Origin: a bacterium BMS3Abin06
Lineage (GTDB): Bacteria > Nitrospirota > Thermodesulfovibrionia > UBA6902
NCBI GenBank assembly: GCA_002897895.1
Contig: BDSY01000102.1
Location: 1 to 43,993, forward strand
Reading direction: 5' to 3'
DNA length: 43,993 nt
Shown: positions 8,534 to 17,526 of the stretch, in pieces
How positions within the stretch are numbered: position 1 is the first letter of the stretch
Layout of the letters: the number at the start of each line of letters is the position of its first letter
The notes under the pieces: generated by a model
The model's input: the letters and a program-made list of their open reading frames with translations, nothing else
Database searches by the model: none
Told to the model about the DNA's origin: nothing
Made by a program: the position numbers and the translations under genes

Positions 8534-11344
8534 ATGATACCCTCTGAACTATTACAAATAAATGAGAAATGCGAAATGAGAGATAAAACCGGATTTATTG
8601 CCGGAAAGGCGTTGCCTGTTTTTTCCCTGTTCCTTGTTTTTTATTTCCTGATTCCTGCTTATGCCCACGCCATGACCGATGATCCCCCTTCATCCCACAT
8701 TAATAATGCGGGGAATGGAGAGGGATTTTTTGGCAAAGAAATCAAGGCAATTGAGGTTAAAGGTCTCACGCGCATTAAGGAAGAAGAATTAATCGGCCTG
8801 ATTTGCTTTGGCGTCGGCAATACCCTGGACAGAGAGGTGTTGAGGGAGGGGATCAGGAGGGCGTTCAGAAAAGGCATTTTTTATGACATAGAGGCTGAAG
8901 CCGGGCCGTATGAGAATGGAATCAGGCTGACATATATTGTTAAGGAAATACCGGTTGTCAATAAAATTATTATTGAGGGGAACAGGAGTTTTTCCGATCG
9001 TAAGATTAAAAAATTTTTTCCTGTCAGGGAAGGGGAAGATCTCAGGGAAGAGTTTCTCGATGACGCTCAGGATGCCCTTGTTAAATTTTATGAAAGAAAA
9101 GGCTTCCCCCATACAGGGATCAGGGTCAGCGTTGAAGACGCAAAAAAACCGGCAATGGTTAATATATATATAAATATTGAAGAAGGCATTCCCCTGATTA
9201 TTAAAAAGATAAATGTGCCTGACGATCTCCGCTATTTCATTACACTCACTGAGGGAGATACCCTTGACAGGGATAAAGCAGACAAAAGCATTAAGAGGAT
9301 AATTCGCCACTATAAAAAAGAGGGTTATATCAACCCGCTTGCAGGCCCGTACCGTTTTACCGGCGGTGAGCTTACCATACCGGTTTATCCGGGCCCGAGG
9401 CTCGAACTGATCTTTGAAAACAATAAAATAATCAGTACGAGGAAACTCAGGAAACAAGTGCATTTTATTGAAACCGGAGAGGTAACGGACGAATTGCTTG
9501 CGGAAACCGCTGACCGTATCAAGAGACTGTACGTGAGCAAGGGATATTATTATGCCCGTGTGACCCCAAAGCTTGAGAGGGAGGAAAATGTAATCAGGCT
9601 TACATTTTCAATATTTGAGGGAACGAAGGTAGTTTTGAAAAAATTAAGTTTTACGGGAATCAGTATCGATCCGGCTGCCGTTAAAAGGGTTATTCCGCTT
9701 AAAGAGAACAAGCTGTTTAATAATAATATGGTAAACAGCAGCAGGGAATCACTGATCAGGTTTTACAATGCCCTCGGTTATCTCCAGGTGAAAGTTCCGG
9801 ATATTAAAAAAGAGTTCCTGGATGACGGCAGGGAATTAAACCTTGAATTTCGCATAAATGAAGGGCCCAGGACAATGATTAAATCCGTCAGGATCACCGG
9901 CAACAAGAGCTTTGACGAGTCCGAACTCCGCAATGTCTTAAGGCTTGAAGAGGGATTACCGTATAATGTAATTGATATCGGTGATGCCCGGCACAGGGTG
10001 ATTTCTTTTTACGGCAGGCACGGCTATCTGGATGCGAGTGTTGAAGTTGAAAGCGTAATTAAAAACGGTAACGCCTCTCTTACCTTCAGGATAACGGAAA
10101 ACAAACCTTCTGTTGTGGGCAAGATTATTCTCCGGGGCAATCGCAAGACAAAGCCGAAAATAATAAATCGTGAATTAAATCTTGAAAAGGGCGAACCTTA
10201 TAATTATGACGAAATTACCGGGATTAAACAGCGTCTGTACAAACTCGGTATTTTTAACAAAGTATCGGTTGATATACTAGAACCGCAAAAAAAGGGGGAT
10301 GATGAACTTGTCAGGGATATGCTTGTTTCTTTGAATGAAGGGAATGCAGGGTCAGTGGAGATCAGCGCGGGGTTTGGCGACTATGAAAGATTCAGGGGGT
10401 CGATTGATATAAGCTATCGCAATCTCGGCGGATATCACAGGCAGGTCGGTTTTCGTGCGGAACTGAGTTCAGTCGAAGAGCGGTATATTTTTAATTTTAA
10501 GGAACCGAGGCTCTTCAATAAACCGGATGTGCCTTTCAAGGCATTTCTGCTTAAGGAAAGTACCAGGTCAATTAATATTGAAACAAGGGACCTGCTTTAT
10601 GAAATCGACAGGACCAGTTTTATTGCCGGTATTGAAAAAAAACTGGGCAAAGGGTTTAAGGCCGGCCTGGACTATGAATATTCCTTTGTCGATACAAAAA
10701 ATGTGGAGCCCGGCATTATACTGACCAAGGAGGACACGGGCACTATCGGTATCAGCAGTGTTTCACCTTCCCTGTTCTGGGATACACGGGATGATCCCTT
10801 TGAGCCTGCTTCCGGTACGCTTCAGGGTGTTGTATTGAAATATGCCTCAAGGTTTTTTCTTTCTGAAACGGAATTTATCAAGGGAACATTCCAGAGTTCG
10901 TGGTTTTTTCAGCTGATGAAGCGCGTTGTCTTTGCCTTCTCGTTAAGAGGCGGTGCGGCTTACGGCTTTGAGGAGAGCGAGGAAATTCCGCTTATTGAAA
11001 GGTTTTTCCTTGGTGGACGAACGACTGTAAGGGGATACAGCCATGATACACTCGGCCCCAAGAGTGAAGACGGCACCGCCACCGGTGGTAATATATTCGC
11101 TTTGACAAACTGGGAATTCAGGTTTTCGCCTGGTAAGGGATTCGGTCTTGTCACATTTGTTGATGCGGGTAATGTATGGAAAACAGCGGATGATGTGAAA
11201 GATGAACTGAAATACACCGCGGGCCTGGGATTGAGATACAGCACACCGGTCGGCCCTGTCAGGCTGGACTACGGACACAAGCTGAATAAGGAGCGCGGAG
11301 AAAGCTCCGGTGAGTTTCATTTCAGTTTCGGGCATGCCTTTTAA
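8534..11344 (+). CDS. Omp85/BamA-family outer-membrane assembly protein with extended POTRA array
   Basis: 936 residues. A hydrophobic signal segment (VFSLFLVFYFLIPAYAHA) precedes a run of POTRA domains (about residues 60-585), then a C-terminal beta-barrel of about 340 residues ending in phenylalanine (FHFSFGHAF). The barrel has the diagnostic loop-6 TVRGY motif of Omp85 proteins. By eye I count up to seven POTRA-like units, against five in E. coli BamA and three in TamA. The pairing with TamB suggests a TamA-like partner, but the architecture also fits BamA. ATG at 8576 (MRDKTGF) is an alternative start; neither has a strong ribosome-binding site. Confidence 0.9.
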   Translation: MIPSELLQINEKCEMRDKTGFIAGKALPVFSLFLVFYFLIPAYAHAMTDDPPSSHINNAGNGEGFFGKEIKAIEVKGLTRIKEEELIGLICFGVGNTLDREVLREGIRRAFRKGIFYDIEAEAGPYENGIRLTYIVKEIPVVNKIIIEGNRSFSDRKIKKFFPVREGEDLREEFLDDAQDALVKFYERKGFPHTGIRVSVEDAKKPAMVNIYINIEEGIPLIIKKINVPDDLRYFITLTEGDTLDRDKADKSIKRIIRHYKKEGYINPLAGPYRFTGGELTIPVYPGPRLELIFENNKIISTRKLRKQVHFIETGEVTDELLAETADRIKRLYVSKGYYYARVTPKLEREENVIRLTFSIFEGTKVVLKKLSFTGISIDPAAVKRVIPLKENKLFNNNMVNSSRESLIRFYNALGYLQVKVPDIKKEFLDDGRELNLEFRINEGPRTMIKSVRITGNKSFDESELRNVLRLEEGLPYNVIDIGDARHRVISFYGRHGYLDASVEVESVIKNGNASLTFRITENKPSVVGKIILRGNRKTKPKIINRELNLEKGEPYNYDEITGIKQRLYKLGIFNKVSVDILEPQKKGDDELVRDMLVSLNEGNAGSVEISAGFGDYERFRGSIDISYRNLGGYHRQVGFRAELSSVEERYIFNFKEPRLFNKPDVPFKAFLLKESTRSINIETRDLLYEIDRTSFIAGIEKKLGKGFKAGLDYEYSFVDTKNVEPGIILTKEDTGTIGISSVSPSLFWDTRDDPFEPASGTLQGVVLKYASRFFLSETEFIKGTFQSSWFFQLMKRVVFAFSLRGGAAYGFEESEEIPLIERFFLGGRTTVRGYSHDTLGPKSEDGTATGGNIFALTNWEFRFSPGKGFGLVTFVDAGNVWKTADDVKDELKYTAGLGLRYSTPVGPVRLDYGHKLNKERGESSGEFHFSFGHAF

Positions 11345-11348
11345 CAAT

Positions 11349-11475
11349 GACGCGGAGATGGGGAGATGGAGAGAAACGGGGAAACGGAGGAAAAAATGAA
11401 GCAGAGAATATGTAGTATTTTTGATATTATCATCCGCAGTTCCCCGCGTCTCCGTTTCTCCGTATCCCCCTCTCT
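11349..11475. repeat. word-repeat hairpin overlapping the start of the SurA-like gene
   Basis: The left arm (11349-11390) is made of 7-8-base words such as GGAGATGG, GAGAAACG, GGGAAACG. The right arm (11440-11475) is CGCGTCTCCGTTTCTCCGT plus a C-rich tail, complementary to such words. The right arm lies inside the coding sequence, where it encodes part of the signal peptide region (SSPRLRFSVSPSL), and the left arm supplies the GGAGG ribosome-binding site. Confidence 0.6.
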
Positions 11476-11974
11476 TATTCTCATAATAGCGCTCTTTGCT
11501 CATGTTCTATTGACTGGCTCCGTGTGTGCCGAAGTCCTTGAAAGAATAGTGGCGATAGTAAATGATGACGTGATTTTGCTCAGTGAATACAGGGAGGCCA
11601 TTGAGATCGCAAAGAAATCAGGCAGCAGTATATCAGAGGAAACTATCCTTGATGAAATGATAAACAGGAGGCTGTTATTAAATGAGGCAAAGAAATTCTG
11701 GATCGGGGTTCCCGGCATCCGCCACAAGGCCGGGATGGATGACAGCGCTGTCATTAGTGAATATATTGATAGAAGGATAAAGGCCTTCATACACATACCA
11801 TATGAGGATATTGAATCTTATTACATAACTAACAGGAAACTGTTTGCCGGTAAAGAGTTTTACGATGTAAGGGATGAAATAGAAGATTACCTGATAAAGG
11901 AAAAATTAAGCATCAGGCTCCGGGAGTACATAGAGGAGTTGAGAAAAAACTCTTATATAAGAATTCAGTATTGA
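11396..11974 (+). CDS. SurA-like periplasmic chaperone lacking a PPIase domain
   Basis: The most likely start is ATG 11396, preceded by GGAGG at 11386-11390; an ATG at 11366 is in frame but lacks such a site. The 192-residue product has a long hydrophobic signal region (LILIIALFAHVLLTGSVCA) and then the SurA N-terminal signature EVLERIVAIVNDDVILLSEYRE and DEMINRRLLLNEAKKF. No parvulin domain follows. Such short SurA_N proteins are thought to chaperone outer-membrane proteins, which suits its position directly after the Omp85 gene. The segment before the hydrophobic core is encoded by the hairpin arm at 11440-11475, so the N-terminal extension is unusual. Confidence 0.8.
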   Translation: MKQRICSIFDIIIRSSPRLRFSVSPSLILIIALFAHVLLTGSVCAEVLERIVAIVNDDVILLSEYREAIEIAKKSGSSISEETILDEMINRRLLLNEAKKFWIGVPGIRHKAGMDDSAVISEYIDRRIKAFIHIPYEDIESYYITNRKLFAGKEFYDVRDEIEDYLIKEKLSIRLREYIEELRKNSYIRIQY

Positions 11975-12030
11975 GAGACTCCTTGATGGTCCGCAGATTA
12001 TGAAAAATCTTATTGTTTTAACAGTAAATC

Positions 12031-12164
12031 GTAACTATTCAGGCAGGCACAAAGGCACATAGTGACAAAGGCACAAAGTAAAAAAAAGGGATGAAAAACT
12101 TCTCCTGCATTTCTGTAACCCTTTGTGCCTGTGTGCCTTTGCTACTTTGCACCTGGGTAGTTAC
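12031..12164. repeat. inverted pair of GGCACAAA-word repeats overlapping the end of the 5-FCL gene
   Basis: The left copy (12031-12080) begins GTAACTATTCAGGCAGGCAC and continues as GGCACATA, GTGACAAA, GGCACAAA. The right copy (12113-12164, minus strand) is a 52-base unit starting GTAACTACCCAGGTGCAAAG, matching 21332-21383 with 5 differences in 52. The right copy contains the last codons and the stop of the 5-formyl-THF cyclo-ligase gene. The stretch from 11975 to 12141 has no other gene. Confidence 0.75.
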
Positions 12165-12744
12165 AGTAAATCAATCTCTTATCAGTAATAATAATATCCA
12201 CTTTTATGTCATGGGGCTCTGCCGGGATTTTTTCGCCGATCTGCTCCTCAAAGGCAAGGGCAATGGTCATGATATGATGATCTGCGTTCGCAAGTTGCCT
12301 GGATTCGAAGCTGAGAAGCCTGTCATAGTAACCCCCGCCGTATCCGAGGCGATTGCCTTTTACGTCAAATCCTGTCCCCGGAATTATGACAAGATCAATC
12401 TCTTTTAAAGTAGCTCTCCGATTCTCTCTGACCCCCGGCTCAGGAATGCCCATATATCCCGGTACAAGTTCAGATGTGTCCCGTACCTCGTAAAGCTTTA
12501 ATTCCTTATGCCGTGAATCAACTGCAGGCAATATCAGTTTCTTCCCCAGTTTTATTACATCGTTCAGGTATCCCGTGGTATCTACTTCAGATCGAAAGGA
12601 GACATACAACAGCAGACTCTTTGCTTTTTTAAATGCATCCAATGCAAAGAGTCTTTTTTCAATTTCAGCCTCTTTCAGGACTTTTTGTTCAGGGGGGATG
12701 GAATCCCTTTTTTTTAAAAGTTTTGCCCTCAGTCTTTTCTTCAA
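12142..12744 (-). CDS. 5-formyltetrahydrofolate cyclo-ligase
   Basis: 200 residues. It converts 5-formyl-THF to 5,10-methenyl-THF with ATP in the cytoplasm, salvaging folate for C1 metabolism. The ATP/substrate loop LGYGGGYYDR is intact, as are the N-terminal KKRLRAKLLKKRDSI helix and VDLVIIPGTGFD-like segment (IDLVIIPGTGFDVKG). Translation appears to start at TTG 12744, which overlaps the TGA of the upstream cooC-like gene (TTGA), so the two are probably translationally coupled. The last few residues (NYPGAK) and the stop come from a dispersed 52-base repeat, so the native C-terminus was replaced or trimmed. Confidence 0.92.
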   Translation of the reverse strand: MKKRLRAKLLKKRDSIPPEQKVLKEAEIEKRLFALDAFKKAKSLLLYVSFRSEVDTTGYLNDVIKLGKKLILPAVDSRHKELKLYEVRDTSELVPGYMGIPEPGVRENRRATLKEIDLVIIPGTGFDVKGNRLGYGGGYYDRLLSFESRQLANADHHIMTIALAFEEQIGEKIPAEPHDIKVDIIITDKRLIYCNYPGAK

Positions 12745-13514
12745 ACGAGTTTCTCTAAGTTCTTTTTGATTTTTGCCGCTTCTTCGAGAGGATTTTCTGA
12801 AGCCTTGTATGCCGGTATCCCCTGGATGTCCGATTCCAGGATGCTCTCGTTAAAATTCATTGGTCCGAGGAATTCCATATCGCTCAATTCATTTTTTATA
12901 AATGTGACGTCTTCTTCTTTTCTCACCTTATTGGCAATTACAAAAACCCTTTTTACCCCGAGTCCTTTTGCAAGGCTTTTAACTGCAACTGCTGTTTGAA
13001 TGCTTCTCCGGCCGGGCTCAACTACAACGATGAATGCATCGACTCCTTCGGCGGTTCCCCTTGTGAGATGTTCTATTCCAGCCTCCATATCGACAATTAC
13101 GACTTCATCCCGCTCCACGATAAGGTGTTTCAACAATCTTCTCAGCAATGCATGTTCAGGGCAATAGCAACCTGATGCAGCAAGCTTTGACCTGCCCATT
13201 ATAAGCAGGGTGATGTTGTTAACTTTATAGCCAAAGCCGTCCGGTATGTCGTCGACCTTCGGGTTTATCCGGAATATTCCACCGCTGGTCCCGGGTTTTG
13301 CGCCTGTCCTGTCTTCAATTAATTCCGTTATTTCAGCTATAGGTCTAAGCTTTTCGATTTCATTTTTTGGAATACCGAAGGCTGAAGCAAGGTTTGCATC
13401 CGGGTCCGCGTCCACGGCAATGACTTTTTTGCCTTCGGATGAGTATAAATAACTTAATAATGAAGAGACAGTGGTTTTACCGACACCGCCCTTGCCTGTA
13501 ATGGCTATTTTCAT
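12741..13514 (-). CDS. CooC-type ATPase, CO dehydrogenase/acetyl-CoA synthase maturation factor
   Basis: A P-loop ATPase of the MinD/ParA class, 257 residues from the preferred start MKIAITGKGG (13514; an upstream in-frame ATG at 13559 adds 15 poorly conserved residues). The deviant Walker A is KGGVGKTT, followed by VDADPDAN and VDMEAGIEH. GCYCPEH carries the CxC pair of the CooC/AcsF subgroup, which inserts nickel into CO dehydrogenase. The gene overlaps the cyclo-ligase gene by four bases, and fhs also lies in this window, so a Wood-Ljungdahl role is the natural reading. The CODH genes themselves are not in view. Confidence 0.87.
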   Translation of the reverse strand: MKIAITGKGGVGKTTVSSLLSYLYSSEGKKVIAVDADPDANLASAFGIPKNEIEKLRPIAEITELIEDRTGAKPGTSGGIFRINPKVDDIPDGFGYKVNNITLLIMGRSKLAASGCYCPEHALLRRLLKHLIVERDEVVIVDMEAGIEHLTRGTAEGVDAFIVVVEPGRRSIQTAVAVKSLAKGLGVKRVFVIANKVRKEEDVTFIKNELSDMEFLGPMNFNESILESDIQGIPAYKASENPLEEAAKIKKNLEKLV

Positions 13515-13724
13515 TTTACCTGTGCGTGGTTTGTCGTAAAAGGTTAAAAATACTACCATGTAAAGAGAAATATTGTCAAAAGTATAAGAAATGGAGGTTT
13601 ATTAAGAGTCTGTACGGTTAGAATATTGATAAATCAAGGAGTTGCAGGATAATTGAGCGAACAGGTTCAATAAGCAATATTTTTATTAAAGATTTCGCTC
13701 AGGATTTACGATATATATATAGAT

Positions 13725-15404
13725 ATGATAGTAAATTTGGAATCAAAAGAAAATCGCCGGGGGGAAGATAGAAGTTTTAACCTGCGTAAATATTTTTCCC
13801 TTTTTAGCATCGGAATAATACTGATTTTAACAATAGTGTTAAGTTATGTAGCGTTCTGGTACCAGAAAAAGGCATTAATTGATTACTCCATATCAACAGT
13901 TGAGGTAATGGCGGAGCACTTTCAAAATCGTATATATGACGATTTTATTGCTACAAGTCTGGAAACCTATGGTTATTTGTACATAGGAGAACACTCCATG
14001 AAGAGTGAAGATCTGGACAAAATTGCCGATTCTTATTTATCCCTTTACTCCGACATACTAAAATTCAAGATTTTCGATTTGAGCGGAAGCGTTGTTTATT
14101 CCACTGATCCGGAAGATGTCGGAACTGTGGATACTTCGGATAAATTAATGTCTGCTTTAAACAGCAGGATCGCTTCAAAACTGACAAAACTCACGATGCC
14201 TGCAAAAGGTGATGCTGCGGGGAATGAAAAATCACATGAAATCGATCTGCTTGAAGTTTATGTTCCGATATACAGGGATATTAATAATCCATCGCAAAGT
14301 GATGTTATAGGCGCTTTTGAAATCGACAAGGATATCGGTTCATTTTTTAAATTAATGAAAAGTGAAATCTATAAAATTCCCTTGATGCTGATTTTCTCCA
14401 TGAGTGTGCTTCACATGTTTTTGCAGGGTGTTGTTAAAAAGGCAGACAATATTATCAGTAAACAGAAGAGGGAAATAGAAAGACACAATGCTGAACTTGA
14501 GGAAGCGCAAAAAAGAATAAAGGATAGTATAGAACAGGTTATTGAAAACGGCAGTTTTCACATCAGGGTTCAGGGCACTAACCTTATAAAATGCTGGGAA
14601 TTCAAAAAATGCAAGCAAACCGATTGTCCGGGCTATCAATCATCCGACCTTAGATGCTGGCAGGTTGCCGGCACCTTCTGCCAGGGAGGGGCGCAGGGGA
14701 TCTGTGTTGAAGAATACGGGGATTGCAGGGAATGCGAGATATACCAGTATGCATTCAAAGACAGGATTAACATGATCGGGGAAAGCTTTAATAATATGAT
14801 GGCGCTTCTTGAGAGCAAACACAAAGAACTGGGACGCCTGAATGAGAAACTTAATGAACTCGTGCATATTGATCCTCTGACACAGGTAGGAAACAGGAGG
14901 AGCTTTCAGAAAAGAATGGAAAATATTCATTTGCTTGCGATTCGATATGAACGTCCCTACAGTATTATCCTTTGCGATGTTGATAATTTCAAACTCTACA
15001 ATGATACCTATGGCCACCAGAAAGGAGACGATATACTTACTTCAATTGCCGATACCATGAAGGTGTCGTTGAGAAAGACGGATGAGATATTCAGGTGGGG
15101 AGGTGAAGAGTTTGTTGTAATTCTGCCGGAGCAGAACCTTTCAGATGCGTTAAGAGTCGCAGAGAATCTCAGGGCTACTGTAGAGTCGCTCGGCCTGGAA
15201 CATAAAAGCACTGATTCCGGAATTTTGACTATCAGCGCCGGTGTGGCCTGTAACATTGCCGAAAATGTTAAATATATTTCGTGGGAGACCGTGCTGAAGC
15301 AGGCGGATGATTCGCTTTACAAGGCAAAATCAGCAGGCAGAAACCGTGTGCATCCGGCTATGAGTATCAGCGGCACTATAATTTCAGAAAATAAACGTGC
15401 ATAA
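13725..15404 (+). CDS. membrane diguanylate cyclase with periplasmic sensor and eight-cysteine CW domain
   Basis: 559 residues. A first membrane helix (about 24-46), a periplasmic sensor region to about 215, and a second helix (about 220-238) are followed by a coiled coil. Next is a cysteine-rich insert (C290 to C337, eight Cys, with CWEFKKC and CWQVAGTFC), then a GGDEF domain. The active site is RWGGEEF (G459-F463) and an RxxD inhibitory site (RKTD) lies just before it, so it should make cyclic di-GMP with product inhibition. The insert resembles the 'two-CW' domain of signalling proteins and may bind metal or heme; that is inference. It is divergent from cooC across a 200-bp gap. Confidence 0.9.
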   Translation: MIVNLESKENRRGEDRSFNLRKYFSLFSIGIILILTIVLSYVAFWYQKKALIDYSISTVEVMAEHFQNRIYDDFIATSLETYGYLYIGEHSMKSEDLDKIADSYLSLYSDILKFKIFDLSGSVVYSTDPEDVGTVDTSDKLMSALNSRIASKLTKLTMPAKGDAAGNEKSHEIDLLEVYVPIYRDINNPSQSDVIGAFEIDKDIGSFFKLMKSEIYKIPLMLIFSMSVLHMFLQGVVKKADNIISKQKREIERHNAELEEAQKRIKDSIEQVIENGSFHIRVQGTNLIKCWEFKKCKQTDCPGYQSSDLRCWQVAGTFCQGGAQGICVEEYGDCRECEIYQYAFKDRINMIGESFNNMMALLESKHKELGRLNEKLNELVHIDPLTQVGNRRSFQKRMENIHLLAIRYERPYSIILCDVDNFKLYNDTYGHQKGDDILTSIADTMKVSLRKTDEIFRWGGEEFVVILPEQNLSDALRVAENLRATVESLGLEHKSTDSGILTISAGVACNIAENVKYISWETVLKQADDSLYKAKSAGRNRVHPAMSISGTIISENKRA

Positions 15405-15405
15405 A

Positions 15406-16230
15406 TTATTTTATCCCGGACATCAGCGCCTGACGCATGACTTCAACCGGGGGCTTGACCCCTGTCCATAGTTCAAAGGCAAGTACCCCCTGCCATAAAA
15501 GCATTCCTGATCCGTCAATGTTTTTCGCTCCCCTGTTATCAGCCTCTTCCAGGAACGTTGTTTTCCTGTAGACAAGGTCGCAAATAACCATATCGGATGT
15601 AATTAAATCGGGTTTTAAAGGAAGAGGGTCATCAGGTTTAAGCCCGAGTGGTGTGGCATTAATTATAATGTCCAGCCCCGCTATATCTTCTATATCATCA
15701 AGAAGAAAAACATTGTTACGAATTTCAGCGAGGTCACCTGCTAATTTTTTAGCCTTCGGCCTGTCAATGTCATATAAGGATAATTTGGATGCCTTTTCGC
15801 TTAAATAATAACTTATTGCCCTTGATGCCCCGCCGGTGCCGAGTATGACAATATTTTTTCCGTCAACAGATATCCCCTGCTCTGCAAGTGAACTCATAAA
15901 TCCCCTGCCGTCTGTATTGTAACCTGTCAAAGTTCCTTCTGAATTGGTTATTGTATTTACCGCCCCGATAAAAGATGCTTCCTTATCGACTTTATCAAGT
16001 AAAGGAATCACATTTTCTTTATGAGGCACGGTTATATTGACCCCGAGCATGTTCAAGCTTCGAACGGCCCGAACCGCATCCGGCAGGGCTTCAGGCAAAA
16101 CCTCGAATGCAACATAACAGATATCAAGACCCAGGGTTTTAAATGCCGCATTATGCATCAATGGTGAAAGCGTATGCCCTATCGGATACCCGAAAATGCC
16201 GGTGATTTTAGTCTTCCCGCCTGGATTCAT
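15406..16230 (-). CDS. aroE: shikimate dehydrogenase
   Basis: 274 residues, standard length. It reduces 3-dehydroshikimate to shikimate with NADPH in the chorismate pathway. Seen in the sequence: GYPIGHTLSPLMHNAAF (substrate serines), NITVPHKE with the catalytic lysine, YNTDGRGF with the catalytic aspartate, and the nucleotide loop LGTGGASRAISYY. The start overlaps the end of the upstream DUF512 radical-SAM gene by 23 bases, so the two are likely one transcript. Its stop is two bases from the end of the convergent diguanylate cyclase gene. Confidence 0.95.
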   Translation of the reverse strand: MNPGGKTKITGIFGYPIGHTLSPLMHNAAFKTLGLDICYVAFEVLPEALPDAVRAVRSLNMLGVNITVPHKENVIPLLDKVDKEASFIGAVNTITNSEGTLTGYNTDGRGFMSSLAEQGISVDGKNIVILGTGGASRAISYYLSEKASKLSLYDIDRPKAKKLAGDLAEIRNNVFLLDDIEDIAGLDIIINATPLGLKPDDPLPLKPDLITSDMVICDLVYRKTTFLEEADNRGAKNIDGSGMLLWQGVLAFELWTGVKPPVEVMRQALMSGIK

Positions 16231-17503
16231 CTGTTATCCCCCTTAAAATTCCTTCAGGTGTCGGTTCTATGGCCTTGACACGCATACCGAGGCTCTCCTG
16301 CATGTCTTTAAGAGTAACATTGTCCAGAAAAACATCAGCCCCGTCCCTGAGAGTAACATCCGGAACTAACAAACAGTCGGCTTTTGTTTTACCGACAATT
16401 GTCTTTAAGATATCTTTTCCCGTTAAAAGTCCTGTTACAGTAACAGCGGGGCCGAAGAATTTATTTTCAACTTTAAAGAGATCAAGGCTGAGTCCTTCGA
16501 TTGATGTTAATTTTTTGGCAAATTCTTCAAGGTGCGGCATAAATGACGCACCTGTAAAGACAATCGCTTTCAGGGGTGCAATTTTTTTCGGCAGCTTTAA
16601 CTTTTTTGCGCAATGTAAAAAAACAGGAATTAAACCCACGCCGTTTTCTATCTGGGGGAGATCGCCGTATTCTTTAAGGGGCGGGAATGGAGCTCCGGCT
16701 CTTAAGTAGAATTCATCTGCGAGATGTACGATTGGATCCCCATGGCGCCTCTTGCACCTTTGCCTGAATTTCTTTACGGTCTCAATGACTTTTACGGCGT
16801 CATCTTTTTCAACAGGCCTGAAGCCGCCTTTCTTATATTTTGTAAGACCTGCGGGCACGACTGCTACAGATGCCACATACGGGTAGAATTTTTGCAGGTC
16901 TTTAATGGTGCCGGAAAGCTCTTCACCGTCGTTTAAACCGGGGCAGACAACAATCTGGGCATGTATTCTGATCCTGTTCGATGTCAGTTCCTGCAACTCT
17001 CTGAGAATATCGGGCGCTTTGGGATTGCCTAACATTTTCCTTCTTATGTCATTATTGGTTGTATGCACCGACACATAAAGAGGGCTGAGTTTCTGTTCTA
17101 TAATGCGTTTCTTTTCTTTTACCGAAATATTTGTAAGGGTTATGTAATTGCCGAACAGAAATGACATGCGATAATCATCATCTTTCAGATACAGCGTTTT
17201 TCTCATACCTTTTGGAAGTTGATTGACAAAGCAGAATATGCACTTGTTTCTGCAGGTTTTTGTCCTGAACGATTTTAGTTCAATGCCGGGATGAGTCTGC
17301 TCTTCCTGCTTTAATTTGAATGTGTGTGTTTTCTGTCCGCGCTGAATTTTCAGGTCAATAATATCATCCCTGGAATAATACATGTAATCTATAATATCCC
17401 TTAACGGATTCCCGTTTATACTGAGAAGAATATCTCCTTTTTTAAGACCTGCTTTATCTGCAACAGTGCCTTCATGAATATGACTTATTGTTCTTGCATG
17501 CAT
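16208..17503 (-). CDS. PDZ / radical-SAM / DUF512 protein (TIGR03279-like)
   Basis: 431 residues. An N-terminal PDZ-like segment (VADKAGLKKGDILLSINGNPLRD) precedes a radical-SAM core with the cluster motif C84-x3-C88-x2-C91 (CRNKCIFCFVNQLPKG). After that comes the conserved LKDDDYRMSFLFGNYITLTN and a C-terminal DUF512 region with GLIPVF and LLVPDVTLRDGADVFLDN. The family is widespread in anaerobes, clostridia and cyanobacteria, but its reaction is unknown. Position upstream of and overlapping aroE, and downstream of pgsA, suggests a housekeeping operon rather than a specialised role. Confidence 0.88.
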   Translation of the reverse strand: MHARTISHIHEGTVADKAGLKKGDILLSINGNPLRDIIDYMYYSRDDIIDLKIQRGQKTHTFKLKQEEQTHPGIELKSFRTKTCRNKCIFCFVNQLPKGMRKTLYLKDDDYRMSFLFGNYITLTNISVKEKKRIIEQKLSPLYVSVHTTNNDIRRKMLGNPKAPDILRELQELTSNRIRIHAQIVVCPGLNDGEELSGTIKDLQKFYPYVASVAVVPAGLTKYKKGGFRPVEKDDAVKVIETVKKFRQRCKRRHGDPIVHLADEFYLRAGAPFPPLKEYGDLPQIENGVGLIPVFLHCAKKLKLPKKIAPLKAIVFTGASFMPHLEEFAKKLTSIEGLSLDLFKVENKFFGPAVTVTGLLTGKDILKTIVGKTKADCLLVPDVTLRDGADVFLDNVTLKDMQESLGMRVKAIEPTPEGILRGITDESRRED

Positions 17504-17526
17504 GATAAAATTAATTCCTCAAAGTA

